Assembly (NCBI GenBank): GCA_937876095.1
Contig: CALFIE010000004.1
Span: 1 to 64,000, forward strand
DNA length: 64,000 bases
Direction: 5' to 3'
Source of the DNA: an uncultured Flavobacteriales bacterium
GTDB lineage: Bacteria > Bacteroidota > Bacteroidia > Flavobacteriales > Weeksellaceae
Below, one piece after another: positions 53,963-62,158 of this stretch. The position numbers were made by a program, and so were the translations under genes. Below the pieces are notes generated by a model. The model was not told the origin of the DNA. It was given only the letters and a program-made list of their open reading frames with translations, and ran no database searches. Position 1 is the stretch's first letter. Every line of letters begins with the position of its first letter.

Positions 53963-54147
53963 GAGCCTGTTTAAATTTCATATTTTGATTTTTTGTATAG
54001 GGATAAATTCGATGTTAAATGTGTAGTTTTTGTTAATTTTTATTGAAAATCTGTTCATTTAGTTCAAAAGCACATCAAAATATACATGATATTAAATCAC
54101 TGAAAATCATCCATATAAAAATATTTGAATAAAATTTAAACCGGCTC
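53963..54147. mobile_element. MITE-like element with terminal inverted repeats
   Basis: GAGCCTGTTTAAATTT (53963-53978) is the inverse of AAATTTAAACCGGCTC (54132-54147) with one mismatch. TTA stands on both outer sides (53960-53962 and 54148-54150) as a 3-bp target duplication would. The 185-bp element holds no protein frame. Inverted-repeat ends of GAGCCTGTTTAA type and short TTA/TNA duplications occur among IS5-family elements, so mobilisation by such an IS is the likely origin. It occupies about a third of the 512-bp gap 53834-54345; a long-loop hairpin (53897-53907 / 53937-53947) lies before it. Confidence 0.6.
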
Positions 54148-54314
54148 TTAATAAAGAAAAAAACTTTATCAAATTTTAACCTTTAAAAAAAAGACATATG
54201 ATTTACATGGTTTTTATTTTTTTCATTTTTGTAAAATTTATTCGGTTTAAATTATCAAAAGATTTTTTCAATTCAAAAAAAAAGCAGTTGTCATCGTAAG
54301 AATAAAATTTATAT

Positions 54315-54322
54315 TAAATTTG
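54315..54322 (+). promoter_or_regulatory. -7 promoter element for ricT-gldH-PBP1A
   Basis: TAAATTTG lies 23 nt before the ricT ATG at 54346. A TTG at 54288-54290 is 24 nt upstream, longer than usual. Confidence 0.65.
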
Positions 54323-54345
54323 CAAGATTAAATATAAAAAACAAT

Positions 54346-55629
54346 ATGGTAAATTGTGGATGTAAAACATCCGGCGATTCTACGCATTCTTGTGCTACAA
54401 AGGCAGAGAATGGTTGCGAAAGTGTAAATACTTGTGGTAATAGTTATAAATTAAGTGTTTTCGATTGGTTGTCTAACATCAACAGTCCTGCTTCTCAGCA
54501 AACAGATTTTGTTGAAATCAGGTTCAAAAACGATCGGAAAAATTTTTATAAAAATGTACATCATTTACCTCTGAACATTGGCAGCATAGTAACAGTAGAA
54601 TCAAGTCCGGGACATGATATAGGAGTAGTTAGTTTAGCAGGCGAATTGGTGAAAATTCAGATGAAAAAGAAAAGATATGCTGAAGAAACACCTCTAAAAG
54701 TCTATAGATTAGCCACCCAAAAAGACATAGAAACTTGGCAAGAAGTAAGAAAAAAAGAAGACACTGTAAAATTAGAAGCCCGAAAAATCGCCTATGCTCT
54801 AAATTTGGAAATGAAAATTACCGATGTTGAGTATCAAGCAGACGGTGGTAAACTTACGTTCTACTATACTGCAGAAAATCGGGTAGATTTCAGACAGCTC
54901 ATCAAAGAATTTGCTGCTGCTTTTAGGTCTAAAATAGACATGAAACAAATTGGTTTCAGACAAGAAGCCGCAAAAGTGGGTGGAATTGGTTCTTGTGGTC
55001 GGGAATTGTGCTGTTCAACTTGGCTTACCGATTTCAGATCGGTAAATACCAATGCTGCGAGATACCAGCAATTGAGCATCAATCCTCAGAAATTAGCAGG
55101 ACAATGTGGTAAATTGAAATGTTGCCTAAACTACGAACTAGACAGTTATTTAGATGCTTTGCATGATTTTCCGTCGTCTAACACAACTTTGGACACCGTA
55201 AATGGAAGAGCATTTTGCATCAAAATAGACGTTTTCAAAAAGAAAATGTGGTTTGCTTATACAGAAAGAGCCATGACTTGGTATGATTTAGATGTTGCCG
55301 ATGTCAAAAAAATGATTGCCTCTAACAAAAAAGGCGAAAAAGCAATTGCACTAGAAGACGTAAAAGTTCCTGAAGTAAGCGCCTACAAAGTAGACATTAT
55401 ACAAGAGAACAATGTGGATCGATTCGAGAAACGCAACAAAAATCAACAAAAAAACCACAAAAACCAGGATCGGTCTAAACCAAGAAACAACCGCCCACAA
55501 AAAGAATTTACACCAAACAACGGCAATAAAAGCGAAACAGAAAAAAATGCTACACAAAACAAAGCACCCAATTCTGGAAACAAAAAATTTAGAAAAAAAT
55601 TTCCACCAAAAAATGATAAAAACATATAA
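54346..55629 (+). CDS. ricT: PSP1-domain protein RicT (YaaT-like)
   Basis: A 427-residue homologue of B. subtilis RicT (YaaT), part of an Fe-S-containing complex affecting RNA processing and phosphorylation there; its role in Bacteroidetes is unclear. A Cys-rich N-terminus (NCGCKTSG and ENGCESVNTCG) is followed by the PSP1 domain (about 60-290) with GSCGRELCCSTWL and GQCGKLKCCLNYE, probable iron-sulfur ligands. The C-terminal ~70 residues are a disordered Asn/Lys-rich tail. It overlaps gldH by 17 bp. Confidence 0.9.
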   Translation: MVNCGCKTSGDSTHSCATKAENGCESVNTCGNSYKLSVFDWLSNINSPASQQTDFVEIRFKNDRKNFYKNVHHLPLNIGSIVTVESSPGHDIGVVSLAGELVKIQMKKKRYAEETPLKVYRLATQKDIETWQEVRKKEDTVKLEARKIAYALNLEMKITDVEYQADGGKLTFYYTAENRVDFRQLIKEFAAAFRSKIDMKQIGFRQEAAKVGGIGSCGRELCCSTWLTDFRSVNTNAARYQQLSINPQKLAGQCGKLKCCLNYELDSYLDALHDFPSSNTTLDTVNGRAFCIKIDVFKKKMWFAYTERAMTWYDLDVADVKKMIASNKKGEKAIALEDVKVPEVSAYKVDIIQENNVDRFEKRNKNQQKNHKNQDRSKPRNNRPQKEFTPNNGNKSETEKNATQNKAPNSGNKKFRKKFPPKNDKNI

Positions 55630-56086
55630 GATTTTAGGGCTCATTTTCGTTTTACTGTGGTGTCTGTCTTGTAGCAACACATCAGAACAAGTCTATATGA
55701 ATTCGATTGGCGGAATGTGGAACAAAAAAACAGAACAAAAAATTGATTTTGAGATAAAAGATGCTCAAAACCCGAAAAATATTATTTTTGTGATAAGAAA
55801 TAACAATGACTATCCTTATAGTAACATTCGATTTATTACCAATTTTATCAATAAAAAAACGAAGAAAAAACAAACAGATACCCTCAATTATATCTTGGCA
55901 AAACCAAACGGAGCTTGGATTGGGAGTGGTTTCGGAGAAACCAAAGAAACGCTTTTTCAGTATAAATTAAATTACAAATTTCCTGAAAACGGAGCGTATT
56001 CTATTGGAATTATCCAAGCCATGAGAAAAGATAAATTACCCGGAATTGAGGATATTGGTGTAAAAATAGAATCGGCTAAACCATAA
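55613..56086 (+). CDS. gldH: gliding motility lipoprotein GldH
   Basis: A 157-residue lipoprotein required for gliding in Flavobacterium johnsoniae. The start at 55613, inside the ricT 3' end, gives the lipoprotein signal MIKTYKILGLIFVLLWCLSC (lipidated Cys20). Family-typical stretches are IFVIRNNNDYPYSNIRFIT, PNGAWIGSGFGETKETLFQY and GAYSIGIIQAMRKDKLPGIE. The order ricT-gldH-PBP1A matches other Flavobacteriia. Together with the T9SS cargo at 38.7 kb it indicates a type IX/gliding apparatus elsewhere in the genome. Confidence 0.9.
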   Translation: MIKTYKILGLIFVLLWCLSCSNTSEQVYMNSIGGMWNKKTEQKIDFEIKDAQNPKNIIFVIRNNNDYPYSNIRFITNFINKKTKKKQTDTLNYILAKPNGAWIGSGFGETKETLFQYKLNYKFPENGAYSIGIIQAMRKDKLPGIEDIGVKIESAKP

Positions 56087-56094
56087 AAAAATCT

Positions 56095-58467
56095 ATGGAA
56101 AATAAGCAAAAAACCGGAAGCCAAAATGTTTTTCCGCTTCCTCCAAAAAAAAATAACAACCAATCTTGGGAAAAACGGGTTCGATATATTTGGCTCGGAC
56201 TCATAGCATTTGTTTTAGGGGTATTCTTGTTGTTTTTCGCAACCTCACAAGGTTTTTTAGGCGAAATTCCCGATGTAAAACAGCTAGAAAATCCAGATAT
56301 TTTTGTAGCCTCTGAAATTTATGCATCAGACGGACAACTCCTAAGTAAATTTGAAAAAGAAAAAACACAAATTGTTGCCTACAAAGAATTGCCCCCTTAT
56401 TTAGTATATGCATTGCAAGCAAAAGAAGATGAGCGTTTCAAAGAACATTCTGGTATAGATTTAAAATCCATTGCAAGAGCAATCAGATTTGGTGGTGGTA
56501 GAGGTGGCGGTTCTACCATTTCTCAGCAGCTTGCAAAATTATTGTTTACCAAAAAACCAGCATCTAATCCAATAAAAAGAGGTATACAAAAACTCAAAGA
56601 ATGGGTAGTTGCTGTGAGTTTAGAAAAAATGTATACCAAAGAAGAGATTGTCTCTCTGTATTTCAATAAATTCGATTTCTTGTTTAATGCCAATGGAATT
56701 GAAATGGCTTCTCGTGTATATTTCAACAAAAAAACCTCTCAACTTACGCTTCCTGAAGCTGCAACATTTGTTGCAATGCTAGAAAATCCAGTAAAAAACA
56801 ACCCAATGAAAAATTTGGTGCGTGCAAAAGAAAGAAGAGATGTTGTTTTGAAACAAATGCTAGAAACAGGTTATATAAACCAAGACACTTATAGTAAAGC
56901 GATTGCACAACCAGTAGTTACTGATTTCCACCCAATAAAAACGGTAGACGAAGGTTATTCTGCTTATTACAAATATTATTTACGAAAAGAAATTGAAAAT
57001 TATTTGGCTGATTACCAAAAAAAAACAGGCAAAACCCTCAATTTATACAAAGATGGTCTAAAAATCTACACTACACTTGATGCTAAAATGCAAAATTATG
57101 CAGAAGAATCCATTAAAGAACATCTTACTAATTTGCAAAGTAGTTTTGATGCTGAACAAAGAGGGAGAGAAGATGCACCATTTTATTTATTATCAAAATC
57201 TGAAATTAATGAGGTGATGATGTCTGCAATGAAAAGAACCGGAAGATACAAAACGCTAAAAGCTGCAGGTGTATCAGAAGATTCTATTATGCTAGATTTC
57301 AATACACCTACCAAAATGTCTAGATTTACTTGGAACGGAGAAGAAGATGTAGAAATGACACCTTGGGATTCTATAAGATACCACAAAAAAATTGCACAAG
57401 CTGGTCTTATGTCTATGGTACCAGGAACTGGGGAAATAAAAGCGTGGGTTGGTGGAATTAATTGGCAGCATTTTCAGTATGACCATATCAAACAAGGGAA
57501 AAGACAGGTAGGTTCTACCTTCAAACCTTTTGTATATTGTGCTGCAATTATGAATTTAAGCATGACACCTTGCTCTATTATTTCTAATGAACCTTTCACC
57601 AAAGGCGGAAAAACGTGGAGTGAAGGTCACGGTTCTATGAGAATGAAAGACGCTCTTGCAAAATCTATGAATCCTCCTGCAGTAAGAACCATGAACGAAG
57701 TTGGAACTCAAAATGTAATCAAACTAGCAAGAGATTTAGGAATTACTGAAAAAATTGATGATAATTTATCTTCAGCTCTTGGTTCTTCAGATATTACCAT
57801 TTACGAAATGTTAGGCGCTTATAACACTTTTGCAAACTTTGGAAATTATATAAAACCCGAAATGGTTTGGCGTATAGAAGATGCAAATGGTAGGGTAATA
57901 AAAGAAGTAAAATCAGTAGAAAAAGAAGTAATGAACGAGATGTATGCTTATACCATGATTGATATGATGAAAGCTGTTGCAGAATATGGTACTGCATCTG
58001 GTGAATTACAAAGAAGAGGAATAAGCAAAGCTGTAGAAATTGCTTGTAAAACAGGAACTACCCAAAATAATTCTGATGGTTGGTTTATTGGTATGACTCC
58101 TAATTTAGCGACAGGAGTTTGGGTTGGTTGGGAAGACCGTGCTACACACTTTTGGGGAACAGGTGAAGGTCAAGGTGCGAAAATGGCATTACCAATTTGG
58201 GCAATTTATATGAAGAAAATTTATGCCGACAAAGATCTAGGCATAACTCCAGAAGATAAATTTGTAAAACCTACAAGTTGGACAGGAAATTGCGCAGATC
58301 TACAAGGATTAGGTGGTGGTTATGGTGATTTAGGCGAATTACAAACCATTGAGGAAATCAAAAACCCTAAACCTGAAGAAGAAAAACCAGTGCAGAAAAA
58401 AGCCCCAAAAAAAGAAGAAAATCTGAACGAAAATCTCAATAGTGAGGATCCCGATTTTAATAAATAA
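56095..58467 (+). CDS. mrcA: penicillin-binding protein 1A, bifunctional
   Basis: A class A PBP with peptidoglycan glycosyltransferase and transpeptidase activity. The 790 residues have a cytoplasmic tail, a TM helix (about 32-55), a GT51 domain with the catalytic Glu in AKEDERFKEHSGIDLKSIA and GGSTISQQLAKLLF, and a transpeptidase domain with SxxK in VGSTFKPFVY, SMN in LAKSMNPPA and KTGTTQ. The C-terminus is a Lys/Glu-rich tail. It follows gldH by 8 nt. Confidence 0.97.
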   Translation: MENKQKTGSQNVFPLPPKKNNNQSWEKRVRYIWLGLIAFVLGVFLLFFATSQGFLGEIPDVKQLENPDIFVASEIYASDGQLLSKFEKEKTQIVAYKELPPYLVYALQAKEDERFKEHSGIDLKSIARAIRFGGGRGGGSTISQQLAKLLFTKKPASNPIKRGIQKLKEWVVAVSLEKMYTKEEIVSLYFNKFDFLFNANGIEMASRVYFNKKTSQLTLPEAATFVAMLENPVKNNPMKNLVRAKERRDVVLKQMLETGYINQDTYSKAIAQPVVTDFHPIKTVDEGYSAYYKYYLRKEIENYLADYQKKTGKTLNLYKDGLKIYTTLDAKMQNYAEESIKEHLTNLQSSFDAEQRGREDAPFYLLSKSEINEVMMSAMKRTGRYKTLKAAGVSEDSIMLDFNTPTKMSRFTWNGEEDVEMTPWDSIRYHKKIAQAGLMSMVPGTGEIKAWVGGINWQHFQYDHIKQGKRQVGSTFKPFVYCAAIMNLSMTPCSIISNEPFTKGGKTWSEGHGSMRMKDALAKSMNPPAVRTMNEVGTQNVIKLARDLGITEKIDDNLSSALGSSDITIYEMLGAYNTFANFGNYIKPEMVWRIEDANGRVIKEVKSVEKEVMNEMYAYTMIDMMKAVAEYGTASGELQRRGISKAVEIACKTGTTQNNSDGWFIGMTPNLATGVWVGWEDRATHFWGTGEGQGAKMALPIWAIYMKKIYADKDLGITPEDKFVKPTSWTGNCADLQGLGGGYGDLGELQTIEEIKNPKPEEEKPVQKKAPKKEENLNENLNSEDPDFNK

Positions 58468-58474
58468 AACAATA

Positions 58475-58508
58475 AAAACCGTTTCCCAAATTGAGAAACG
58501 GTTTTTTT
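58475..58508 (+). terminator. Rho-independent terminator after PBP1A
   Basis: AAAACCGTTTC (58475-58485) and GAAACGGTTTT (58494-58504) form an 11-bp stem with an 8-nt loop, then a T-run. Confidence 0.9.
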
Positions 58509-58538
58509 GTTATTTTAATTAATGATTAGATTTATCCT

Positions 58539-60080
58539 ATGAACATTCAAAAAATTACGCAGAACTTTACAACGCACTTTCCTGGTGATATATCTAGAAA
58601 TCTATATTCCAGACAAACACCTGGTTATTTATATTGCTTGGTAGAACCTGCTGATTTTACTTGTGTTTCTTTAATTTTGTTTAATAATGATCTTGCTGCA
58701 GAAATTGGTTTAGGCGATTACAAAGATGCTGACTTGCCTTTTCTAGCTGCACAAAATCTTCCAGAAAATATAAAAACCTATGCAACTGCTTATGCAGGAC
58801 ATCAATTTGGGAATTGGGCCGGTCAATTAGGTGATGGTAGAGTCCTTTTTGCAGGTGAAATCACCAATAATTTAGACAAAACACACGAAATACAGTGGAA
58901 AGGAGCTGGTGCAACTCCTTATTCCAGATTTGCTGATGGGAGAGCTGTTCTACGATCATCACTCAGAGAATATTTAATGAGTGAATCTCTCCATTTTTTG
59001 GGAGTACCAACTTCTCGGTCTTTGAGTTTGTGTTTAACAGGTGAAGAAATTACTCGAGATATTGCCTACAACGGAAATCCCAAAAAAGAAAAAGGTGCAG
59101 TCATCACTAGAATTGCACCAAGTTTTTTGCGATTTGGGCATTTCGAATTGCTTTCTGCAAGAAAAGAATTAACTTCACTACAAAAATTAGCCGATTACAG
59201 CATCAATCAAAATTTTTCTGAAATAAAAAGTACCGGTAAAAAACGTTATCAAGACTGGTTTGAAGCTGTTTTGAAAAAAACCGCTGATTTGGTGGTAGAT
59301 TGGTACAGAATCGGATTTGTACATGGTGTTTTGAATACCGATAATATGTCGGTTATAGGAATTACACTGGATTACGGACCTTTTTCTATGCTCGATGCTT
59401 TTGACCTGAACTTCACTCCAAATACAACCGATTTACCTGGCAAAAGATACGCTTTCGGAAAACAAGCCGAAGTTGCTCTTTGGAATCTCAGTCAGTTTGC
59501 CAATGCTGTTTTTCCGTTAATTGAAGATGCCCAGTTTTTTGAAGAACAATTACAAAATTTTGGCAATTATTTTTGGCAAAAACACGATGAAATGTTGTGC
59601 AGAAAATTTGGTTTTGATGAATTAAAAGATTCTGATGTAGCTTTTTTCCAGAACTGGCAACAACTCATGACCGAATTGCAAATAGATTATACGCTATTTT
59701 TCACTCAACTTGAAAATTACGATGAACAATGCGATATAAAATCGCAATTTGAACATTGCTTGTACTCCAAATTTATAGATGAATCTGCAGAAAAATTGCA
59801 AGATTTTCTTCATCAATATCAAAAAAGACTTACAGAAAATGCTATTTCTAAAGAAAAATCATTAAAATTAATGAAACGCAGCAATCCAAAATTCATACTT
59901 AGAAATTACCTTTTGTATGAGTGTATACAGGAAGTTAATGACGGGAAAACCGAACTTTTGCATCAATTGTTGCACGCATTGCAACACCCTTACGAAAATT
60001 TGTATCCAAAATTTGCCACTAAAAGACCAAGCAAATACGATGACCAATTTGGTTGCAGTATGTTGTCTTGCAGTTCGTAG
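58539..60080 (+). CDS. selO: SelO (YdiU) pseudokinase-fold protein adenylyltransferase
   Basis: Transfers AMP to protein hydroxyls, in E. coli linked to oxidative stress. The 513-residue protein has YAGHQFGNWAGQLGDGRVLF, WKGAGATPYSRFADGRAVLR, FLRFGHFE, the metal-binding HGVLNTDNMSVIG and LDYGPFSMLDAF. It ends SCSS; the Cys-Ser-Ser end corresponds to the Sec-Ser-Ser end of eukaryotic SelO. The next gene's promoter lies 8 nt after its stop. Confidence 0.94.
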   Translation: MNIQKITQNFTTHFPGDISRNLYSRQTPGYLYCLVEPADFTCVSLILFNNDLAAEIGLGDYKDADLPFLAAQNLPENIKTYATAYAGHQFGNWAGQLGDGRVLFAGEITNNLDKTHEIQWKGAGATPYSRFADGRAVLRSSLREYLMSESLHFLGVPTSRSLSLCLTGEEITRDIAYNGNPKKEKGAVITRIAPSFLRFGHFELLSARKELTSLQKLADYSINQNFSEIKSTGKKRYQDWFEAVLKKTADLVVDWYRIGFVHGVLNTDNMSVIGITLDYGPFSMLDAFDLNFTPNTTDLPGKRYAFGKQAEVALWNLSQFANAVFPLIEDAQFFEEQLQNFGNYFWQKHDEMLCRKFGFDELKDSDVAFFQNWQQLMTELQIDYTLFFTQLENYDEQCDIKSQFEHCLYSKFIDESAEKLQDFLHQYQKRLTENAISKEKSLKLMKRSNPKFILRNYLLYECIQEVNDGKTELLHQLLHALQHPYENLYPKFATKRPSKYDDQFGCSMLSCSS

Positions 60081-60087
60081 ATTTTAG

Positions 60088-60095
60088 TATTTTTG
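60088..60095 (+). promoter_or_regulatory. promoter TTG-N17-TATTTTTG
   Basis: TTG at 60068-60070 inside the selO 3' end and TATTTTTG 17 nt later match both sigma elements. ATG 60104 is 8 nt downstream, which sets the start of the next gene. Confidence 0.75.
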
Positions 60096-60103
60096 CTGAC
60101 TAT

Positions 60104-61381
60104 ATGCAGTACATACTTCAAAAAATAAAAGATTTCTTCCGATTAGTCTTTCCTAGCAATGGATTAGAGTGGTTGCTTTTTGTTTTTTTTCTGATTGTTT
60201 ATGGCGTTTTCGGCGTATATATTGCGCTACATTACCGCATAATTTTTGATGATAGAATTCCTTGGGACGCCTATTTCAGTTTTGATAATCGTGCAATTGT
60301 AATGACAGGAGGTGGTTTTGAGCGCCATCCTTTGAGTAATTATTTTTTTGATACACTTCGTAATTTTGCATTTTTATTTTCAAATAATCAAAAAAACGAA
60401 GTTTTCAGGTTGGTTTTGGCACTTTGCTGCAATTTTGCAGTGAGTTTATCATTAATTCAAATTTTCAAATACTTAAGAAATATTATTGGATTGACCAGTG
60501 TGATTTCGCTGCTTCTGTTGTTCTTTTTTGCATCTTTTAGCACTCCAATATTATTATCATTTACACCAGAAACCTATACTTATACGTTTCTATTGCTGAC
60601 TTTGTATAATTATTATGCTGCTATTAAAATCAAAAAAAACCAAGAAATTCCAGCAACTGCATTATTAGTTTCGGGCATTACAATTGGCGGTTTAACCATT
60701 ACCAACATCATCAAAATCTATATTCCGATACTTTTTCAGAAAAAACTATTCAAAAGTTGGGAATCTTTTGGTTATGCTTTTCTAAGGATGTTGATTTCTG
60801 TGATTGGGTTTGTGTTGCTCTACTTGTATCGATTGGATTTTGATTATCACAAAATTTTTGAAAAAACTGGGGAACAATACGAGAAATTCTCTAAACCAAA
60901 GATTACGCCAATTTGGGATATGATTTCGTCTTGGTTTTTGGGAGGAAATATGCTTTTCTCTGGATTTGTGGTTAGAGATTACCACAGTAAAAGTGGGTTT
61001 CAGTACAAAGCGCTTTTTATGGATGTCTATACATCTTGGGTACCTTACCTATTTGTTGCAGTAGTTGTAACCCTCGTTTTTTGGAGTTATTTCAAAAATT
61101 TCAAGAACAAATATGTTCAAATTTTAATGATTTCGTTTTTTGTGGACGTGCTGATTCACGCAGTTTTGAAGTTTGGATTGCACACCTCGTACATTTATGG
61201 TGGTCATTTTATATTTGTGGTTCCACTGATGTTGGGTTGGTTGTTCTACTCCTACAAAAATTCTCCTAAAATGTTATCAATACTTACGGTTATTTGTAGT
61301 ATCTTGTTTTTTTATCTGGTAATGAATAATTTGATTCGGATCGAAGAATTTTTCAGATTTCTCAATAATTTTTATCAATAA
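60104..61381 (+). CDS. polytopic membrane protein, GT-C-like
   Basis: A 425-residue inner-membrane protein with about ten TM helices. The first extracytoplasmic loop holds DDRIPWDAYFSFDNRAIV and FERHPLSNYFFD; an acidic pair followed by an RHP-type motif recalls GT-C glycosyltransferases that use polyprenol-linked sugars. This could fit with the polyprenol-phosphate glycosyltransferase at 965, but the link is speculative. ATG 60104 is used because the promoter lies between it and the upstream in-frame ATG (60053). Confidence 0.8.
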   Translation: MQYILQKIKDFFRLVFPSNGLEWLLFVFFLIVYGVFGVYIALHYRIIFDDRIPWDAYFSFDNRAIVMTGGGFERHPLSNYFFDTLRNFAFLFSNNQKNEVFRLVLALCCNFAVSLSLIQIFKYLRNIIGLTSVISLLLLFFFASFSTPILLSFTPETYTYTFLLLTLYNYYAAIKIKKNQEIPATALLVSGITIGGLTITNIIKIYIPILFQKKLFKSWESFGYAFLRMLISVIGFVLLYLYRLDFDYHKIFEKTGEQYEKFSKPKITPIWDMISSWFLGGNMLFSGFVVRDYHSKSGFQYKALFMDVYTSWVPYLFVAVVVTLVFWSYFKNFKNKYVQILMISFFVDVLIHAVLKFGLHTSYIYGGHFIFVVPLMLGWLFYSYKNSPKMLSILTVICSILFFYLVMNNLIRIEEFFRFLNNFYQ

Positions 61382-61409
61382 AAAAACCTGAAAATTTTCA
61401 GGTTTTTTT
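61381..61409. terminator. bidirectional terminator
   Basis: A perfect 14-bp palindrome (AAAAAACCTGAAAA / TTTTCAGGTTTTTT) begins at the last base of the upstream stop codon and ends in a T-run. It serves the convergent membrane-protein and SPOR genes. Confidence 0.9.
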
Positions 61410-61434
61410 GTAGTTTATTATTAATATATTTCTG

Positions 61435-61974
61435 TTATCTTTTTGCTTCCACACAAAAAACGCTGTATTGTATAGGAATAGCTGCTTTAAAAAACTGTTT
61501 AATTTTTGCCAAATCAGAAGCAGCTGCTTGTTTGGAGATGTAACTTCCTGCCAAAATTTTGTAATTTGGTCGTAAAGAAGCATCAGTTTCTACTTTGATG
61601 GTTGGGAATCGATTTCTGAAATACGCCTTCACTTGTTGCGCTTCTTCATTACTTTTCACCACCACCAATTGAATTTTAGCCCCTAAAATTCTAGGGTTTT
61701 TTCTGCAAATTTCAGCATCAGTTTGTGGTCTATCTGGAACTGAAATTTTATCTATTTTATTTCCAGAAACACTATTGTTATTATTACCGTTCCCTATAGT
61801 TGTATTACGATTACAATTTTCTTCTGCTTTGGTCAACATTTCGTCAACTTTAGCATCCATACTCATAGCAACTATGTTTCCTGAGATGGTGTCTCTACGT
61901 ACAACTTCTTGAGCAACAAGCATATGAGTTATTAATAAAAAAAATAAACTAAGTATCTGAATTGATTTTGTCAT
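61435..61974 (-). CDS. secreted SPOR-domain protein
   Basis: A 179-residue exported protein; signal peptide to about 21 (THMLVAQ). A short Asn-rich linker (about 57-70, NTTIGNGNNNNSVSGNK) leads to a C-terminal SPOR domain (about 95-172: KIQLVVVKSNEEAQQVKAYF, NYKILAGSYISKQAAASDLA), which binds denuded septal peptidoglycan. Two Cys (in ENCNR and EICRK) could pair. Divergent from the complex III operon. Confidence 0.88.
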   Translation of the reverse strand: MTKSIQILSLFFLLITHMLVAQEVVRRDTISGNIVAMSMDAKVDEMLTKAEENCNRNTTIGNGNNNNSVSGNKIDKISVPDRPQTDAEICRKNPRILGAKIQLVVVKSNEEAQQVKAYFRNRFPTIKVETDASLRPNYKILAGSYISKQAAASDLAKIKQFFKAAIPIQYSVFCVEAKR

Positions 61975-61990
61975 TTCTAATAATTTTCTG

Positions 61991-61998
61991 CAAATTTA
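61991..61998 (-). promoter_or_regulatory. promoter TTG-N19-TAAATTTG
   Basis: On the minus strand, TTG (62018-62020) lies 19 nt before TAAATTTG, matching the textbook Bacteroidetes spacing. The -7 box is 16 nt before the SPOR-protein start. Confidence 0.8.
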
Positions 61999-62103
61999 GT
62001 ACAAATAAAAAAGATTTCAAGAATTCGTTATTTAGAATTGTTATAAATTAATGAAAATGACAAATGACATTTATTTCTCTTGTTAAATTTCTGTTAAAAG
62101 TGT

Positions 62104-62111
62104 TATTTTTG
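62104..62111 (+). promoter_or_regulatory. promoter of the alternative complex III operon
   Basis: TATTTTTG with TTG (62080-62082) 21 nt upstream. The actA start is 47 nt downstream. Confidence 0.65.
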
Positions 62112-62158
62112 CCAAATTGAAAGTAACTCAATATTTTTACTAACCCAAGATTATTTAA

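Noticed and set aside
55412..55612. 67-residue extension upstream of GldH
   Set aside because: It is the shifted reading of the ricT 3' end; the lipoprotein signal starts at 55613.
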